7,617 bases of DNA from an uncultured Clostridia bacterium. GTDB taxonomy: Bacteria > Bacillota > Clostridia > Christensenellales > Aristaeellaceae. The position numbers and the translations under genes are program-made. The notes beneath the pieces are model-generated. The model searched no databases. It worked only from the letters and a program-made list of their open reading frames with translations, and was not told where the DNA came from. Positions 5,465 to 7,617 of this stretch are shown one piece after another. The stretch is from the NCBI GenBank assembly GCA_946042585.1, contig CAMGDO010000035.1, positions 1-7,617 of the forward strand, read 5' to 3'. The first letter of the stretch is position 1, and each line of letters starts with the position of its first letter.

Positions 5465-5931
5465 AGCGCGAGGAGGCGCTGAAAATGCACGCGTCCGGCG
5501 CGCCGTATCCGGAAATCGCCGAAAGGCTTGGCATGTCCAGATCCTGGGTGTACAAGTATTGCAAAAAGGGCCGCGCAGAGGTCAGCTGGACGCAGGAGGA
5601 GATTGACCGGATGGCGGCCATGCGCAGGCGCGGCGCGCGTTGGGATGTGATTGCCGCGCGACTGAACCGCAACGCAAACAGCTGCCGCATCAAATGGTGC
5701 AGGGTATCCCGCATGGATGATCCGAAGCTGCGCATGATTCTGAGCATGCTGGTATGGGCGCGCGAAAAGAGCGGATGCACGGATGCGGGGAAGCTGATCG
5801 TGGCCTGCCACAAAGCGGATTTGTATGGGAGGATGGAATGGGACAGGGTGGGACAGACCGGGGCAAAGGAGGCGAAACGACATGAAGCAGCGGCCCCTGA
5901 AGATGGACGCGTGGGGAATATCCTACGATGA
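5458..5931 (+). CDS. Two-domain helix-turn-helix DNA-binding protein
   Basis: About 157 residues from a TTG at 5458, which lies 10 nt after GGAGG (5443-5447) and overlaps the cysH stop. The alternative ATG at 5485 has AGGAGG at 5471-5476 but would cut off the first helix of the first domain, so the longer form is preferred, with real doubt. Domain 1, EEALKMHASGAPYPEIAERLGMSRSWVYKYCKK in outline, is a classic HTH (E-I-A-x-x-L-G-M-S-x-x-x-V recognition region). Domain 2 starts SWTQEEIDRMAAMRRRGARW and continues to NANSCRIKWCR, resembling a Myb/SANT-like module. The C-terminal 50 residues show no motif. The reading frame overlaps the next gene by 50 bp. Its place directly behind cysH makes it a candidate regulator of the phage operon or the CRISPR cassette, but no target site can be assigned. 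Confidence 0.72.
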   Translation: MLKREEALKMHASGAPYPEIAERLGMSRSWVYKYCKKGRAEVSWTQEEIDRMAAMRRRGARWDVIAARLNRNANSCRIKWCRVSRMDDPKLRMILSMLVWAREKSGCTDAGKLIVACHKADLYGRMEWDRVGQTGAKEAKRHEAAAPEDGRVGNILR

Positions 5932-6325
5932 ATACAAGGAACTGTATCACTTTTGCCAGCAGTACAGGGCCAAGAAGCAGGCTGCGGCCGACATGCTCAC
6001 GATGCCGTGCAGCATCCCCAGGGCGGTTGCGGACGCATCGGGGCGCGCGGAATTCTTGCCCCACGGCGGGCGCACAAGCAATCCCGTGGAGGCGGCGGCG
6101 GAGCGCCGGGAACAGCTGTTGAACGATGTGCGGATGATTGAGCGCGCGGCGACCGTCGCGGACAGTGAGCTCGCGCCGTGGATTCTGCGGGCGGTAACGA
6201 CCAAGGACGGCATTGCGCTGATCGATCCGCCGTGCGGCAGGAGGCAGTTCATCAATGCACGGCGGAAGTTCTTCTTTGTTTTGTCGGAACTTAAAAAAGG
6301 GTTTTTATGGGACAATAAAGTGTGA
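5882..6325 (+). CDS. Conserved Firmicutes-phage protein, ArpU/late-regulator-like
   Basis: The product has 147 residues. AAAGGAGG ends about 9 nt before ATG 5882. Visible blocks are WGISYDEYKELYHFCQQYR (11-29), a central helix RREQLLNDVRMIERAATVAD (75-94), SELAPWILRAVT (95-106), and a basic C-terminal stretch PCGRRQFINARRKFFFVLSELK (117-138). Proteins with this start (Y-x-x-Y/E-L-Y-x-F-C-x-Q-Y) and end (R-R-x-F-F-x-L-L-S) are common in Clostridia prophages between the replication genes and the packaging genes. The resemblance to ArpU-type late regulators comes mainly from that position and the basic tail, so a regulatory role is inference. Its TGA stop (6323-6325) forms part of the downstream promoter. 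Confidence 0.65.
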   Translation: MKQRPLKMDAWGISYDEYKELYHFCQQYRAKKQAAADMLTMPCSIPRAVADASGRAEFLPHGGRTSNPVEAAAERREQLLNDVRMIERAATVADSELAPWILRAVTTKDGIALIDPPCGRRQFINARRKFFFVLSELKKGFLWDNKV

Positions 6326-6331
6326 TACAAT
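6323..6331 (+). promoter_or_regulatory. Extended -10 promoter (cassette 1)
   Basis: TGATACAAT matches an extended -10 element (TG-n-TACAAT, five of six to TATAAT), with the TG provided by the stop codon of the upstream gene. The -35 region is only T-rich (TTTTAT at 6303-6308 with 17-bp spacing), which is common when an extended -10 is present. The predicted start lies near 6338, a few bases before the hairpin at 6344. It would drive the two small genes at 6547-7055. The same element with identical downstream spacing recurs at 7082. Confidence 0.65.
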
Positions 6332-6343
6332 CATAGTGTGAAA

Positions 6344-6374
6344 AAAGCGGCGAGGGGTGCACCCTTGCCGCTTT
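6344..6374 (+). other. Leader hairpin (cassette 1)
   Basis: AAAGCGGCGAGGG (6344-6356) pairs with CCCTTGCCGCTTT (6362-6374): 13 bp with one G.U pair, closing a 5-nt GTGCA loop. It is preceded by an A-tract and followed by TTTGCGTTTT, so it could act as a leaky bidirectional terminator. Its position right at the predicted start of the new transcript fits a 5' leader element (RNA stabilisation, attenuation or put-like antitermination) better than a terminator for the gene upstream. Confidence 0.75.
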
Positions 6375-6546
6375 GCGTTTTGCAAAGATGTTTGGCGTGC
6401 GTTCCGGCGGATTCCTCCCCTGCCGGGGCGCGGGCGCGCTCCATTTGGGAAGCCGTTGGCGCATGTGCGCGGCGGCCGAATGCAGCTGGCGGGGGCGGGG
6501 CGCACTTTTCCGGGAGGCGGAACAGAGGATTGATGAGGTGGAGATC
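6375..6546 (+). other. GC-rich leader without a convincing gene
   Basis: About 170 bp between the hairpin and the next ribosome site hold no credible coding region. One frame is open through it in phase with the next gene (from ATG 6388 among others), but its translation is rich in Gly, Ala, Arg, Cys and Ser with no domain, and it lacks a ribosome site. Local complementary pieces such as GCGCATGTGCGC (about 6459-6470) suggest folding as RNA. It is probably the 5' untranslated leader of the small-gene pair. Confidence 0.45.
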
Positions 6547-6843
6547 ATGAACGCGCGCAGGATGATGGACAAGCTGCTGATGGCGATCAATCTGCGCGGG
6601 AGGCGCGTGAAGGTCAATCAGATCAAGAAGTACAGCGAGCGGTGCGGGAGGATGGTGACGAAATACGTGGTGATGGAGGAACGGCTTCAGCCGAAGACCG
6701 GAAAGCGGCGCTATGTTTCCGTGCTGGAGAGCGGACAGGCGGCGGAGGTGGTGCAGGCGCTGGCGGACATGCTCAGCAGCGCCGAAGCGCAGGGCCACGG
6801 GCCGCCGGGCACAGGACGAAGCGCGGGTGGCATCGGCAGATGA
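6547..6843 (+). CDS. Small basic conserved phage protein
   Basis: The product has 98 residues. The ATG at 6547 is preceded by GAGGTG (6535-6540) at 6 nt, so it is preferred over the longer open frame upstream. The N-terminal half is basic and beta-rich in look: LLMAINLRGRRVKVNQIKKYSER then GRMVTKYVVMEERLQPKTGKRR (34-55). A helical segment SGQAAEVVQALADMLSSAEA (62-81) follows, then a Gly-rich tail. Short proteins of this N...YS...GRMVTKYVV type recur in Clostridia prophages next to a small sigma-like gene. The function is unknown to me. Its stop overlaps the next start (ATGA, 6840-6843), so the pair is translated together. Confidence 0.65.
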   Translation: MNARRMMDKLLMAINLRGRRVKVNQIKKYSERCGRMVTKYVVMEERLQPKTGKRRYVSVLESGQAAEVVQALADMLSSAEAQGHGPPGTGRSAGGIGR

Positions 6844-7055
6844 GTGCGGATCGAATCCGCCTGCGCAATTGCATCGAAGGGATGGTAGCACAGCTCACAC
6901 CGATGCAGGAGAAGGTGATCGGATACCGCTACATAGATGGCCATGCATGGCGCTATATCGCAATGAAGATGAATTACGACGAAGATCACATCAAACGTGT
7001 GGAGCGGCAGGCAGTGGATTTCATCGCGCAAAACGTGGAAGTGTGTTCAGGATGA
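6840..7055 (+). CDS. Sigma-70 region 4-like helix-turn-helix protein
   Basis: The product is only 71 residues. LTPMQEKVIGYRYIDGHAW (19-37) followed by RYIAMKMNYDEDHIKRVERQAVDFIA (38-63) reads as a sigma region 4 / RinA-ArpU-type HTH: the L-T-P-x-Q-x-x-V-I-x-x-R-Y-x-D-G-x-x-W-x-x-I-A pattern, then a recognition helix. The ribosome site is poor; translation is probably coupled to the preceding gene by the ATGA overlap. In Firmicutes phages such small proteins sit just before the DNA-packaging genes and act as, or resemble, activators of late transcription. That role is inferred from fold and place. The alternative is a small DNA-binding protein without activator function. Confidence 0.72.
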   Translation: MSADRIRLRNCIEGMVAQLTPMQEKVIGYRYIDGHAWRYIAMKMNYDEDHIKRVERQAVDFIAQNVEVCSG

Positions 7056-7081
7056 AATGCCGTTTTTTGCCGCTTTCATCG

Positions 7082-7090
7082 TGCTACACT
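7082..7090 (+). promoter_or_regulatory. Extended -10 promoter (cassette 2)
   Basis: TGCTACACT has the same TG-n-TACAnT layout as the element at 6323. A T-run (7063-7068) lies in the -35 region with no good hexamer. The predicted start is near 7097, ahead of the hairpin at 7105. It lies in the 103-bp gap after the sigma-like gene and would drive the ParB-domain gene. Confidence 0.6.
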
Positions 7091-7104
7091 AACAACATAG
7101 AATC

Positions 7105-7132
7105 AGCGGCGTGCAGATTGCATGCCGCTTTT
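7105..7132 (+). other. Leader hairpin (cassette 2), possible attenuator
   Basis: AGCGGCGTGC (7105-7114) pairs with GCATGCCGCT (7120-7129): 10 bp with one G.U at the seventh pair and a 5-nt AGATT loop, followed directly by TTTTG. The T-run after the stem makes it look like a weak intrinsic terminator, here between a promoter and the ribosome site (GGAGG, 7146-7150) of the next gene, where it could attenuate. It shares its first seven pairs with the hairpin at 6344. Confidence 0.75.
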
Positions 7133-7158
7133 GTGTCGGCAAAAAGGAGGTGCTCGGC

Positions 7159-7617
7159 GTGAATGGTAAAATGAATATCGTATATAAGCGATTGGACGAA
7201 ATCGTTCCATACGAAAACAATCCGAGAAAAAACGACGATGCGGTATTGTATGTATCAAACTCGATCCAGGAGTTTGGATTCAAAGTTCCGATCGTAATTG
7301 ATGGGGATGGTGTGATCGTTGCCGGGCACACGCGCTACAAAGCAGCGAAAAAGCTGAGTATGGATGTTGTGCCGTGCATCATTGCGGACGATCTCACGCC
7401 TTCGCAGATTAAGGCATTCCGTCTTGCTGATAATAAAACGGCTGAATTTGCAGAATGGGACATCACGTTATTGGATGACGAACTTGGATCCATATTTGAT
7501 ATAGATATGGAAGATTTTGGATTTCAAACGCAAGATATAGATGAGCAACAAGATCTATCTGAGTATGATGATTATGATTGCGAAATACAAGATGAACCAA
7601 AATCGAAACGCGGTCAG
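7159..7617 (+). CDS. ParB/sulfiredoxin-domain protein, N-terminal part (runs off the window)
   Basis: The frame is open from GTG at 7159 to the window end (153 residues, no stop). AAGGAGGTG ends 6-7 nt upstream, so the GTG is preferred over the in-frame ATG at 7171. The ParB N-terminal fold is clear: VYKRLDEIVPYENNPRKND (8-26), SNSIQEFGFKVPIVIDGDG (33-51), the phosphate-binding box GHTRYKAAKKL (56-66), and LTPSQIKAFRLADNKTAE (79-96). In phages this domain is commonly the front half of a protein continuing into an adenine-specific DNA methyltransferase, or stands just before the terminase genes; which applies here lies beyond the edge. Residues 105-146 are very acidic. Base composition differs from all genes before it: 7501-7560 has 19 G/C of 60. 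Confidence 0.88.
   Translation, partial: MNGKMNIVYKRLDEIVPYENNPRKNDDAVLYVSNSIQEFGFKVPIVIDGDGVIVAGHTRYKAAKKLSMDVVPCIIADDLTPSQIKAFRLADNKTAEFAEWDITLLDDELGSIFDIDMEDFGFQTQDIDEQQDLSEYDDYDCEIQDEPKSKRGQ

Noticed and set aside
5203..5484. Long N-terminal extension of the HTH gene reaching back into cysH
   Set aside because: The reading is out of frame with a well-supported CysH domain and has no ribosome site at 5203; only the last few codons (from 5458) are plausible.
6344..6374. Hairpin 1 as a plain terminator of the upstream operon
   Set aside because: It lies downstream of an extended -10 with the same spacing as cassette 2 and its T-tract is broken by GCG, so a leader element is the better reading, although some termination is possible.

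Overview
The window reads as part of a phage or prophage from a high-GC Clostridia-type Firmicute. Four things point there: strong AGGAGG ribosome sites before nearly every gene, tightly overlapping co-directional genes, an SSB ending in DDDLPF, and a run of small Firmicutes-phage proteins followed by a ParB-domain protein of the kind found before phage terminase or methylase genes. The host is inferred from style and family resemblance only. Bases 8-41 are an untrimmed Nextera/Tn5 sequencing adapter, so real sequence starts at about 42 and the left edge is a contig end.

Layout, all on the + strand. (1) 42-1123: tail of a small membrane protein, a cysteine-containing phage protein, and a MazG-like NTP pyrophosphohydrolase. 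(2) 1124-1236: an AT-richer gap with three tandem 10-bp repeats, then ssb (1237-1662). (3) 1678-5464: a five-gene cassette read as a type IV CRISPR-Cas effector operon: csf1-like zinc-finger protein, a small helical protein in the cas11 position, csf2 (Cas7-like), csf3 (Cas5-like) and a cysH-like PP-loop gene. Content and order fit subtype IV-B. The window shows no CRISPR array, Cas6/Csf5, DinG/Csf4, nuclease or adaptation gene. A perfect 395-bp tandem duplication lies across the csf3/cysH junction and leaves a broken cysH copy and a csf3 tail fragment between the intact genes. (4) 5458-7055: a two-domain DNA-binding protein, an ArpU-like conserved phage protein, a small basic phage protein and a sigma-region-4-like HTH protein. 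(5) 7159 to the end: a ParB/sulfiredoxin-fold protein, cut by the window edge and clearly AT-richer than everything before it.

From ssb to 6325 the genes overlap or nearly abut, so the CRISPR effector looks co-transcribed with the phage early/replication module and not like an isolated cargo island. Two matching regulatory cassettes (extended -10 promoter, fixed spacing, hairpin starting AGCGGCG with a G.U pair at the same step) sit at 6323-6374 and 7082-7132. They mark two new transcription units: the late-regulator pair and the ParB-domain gene.

The main points of interest are the phage-borne, array-less type IV-B-like system, the exact duplication inside it (a real event or an assembly error), and the twin promoter-hairpin cassettes.
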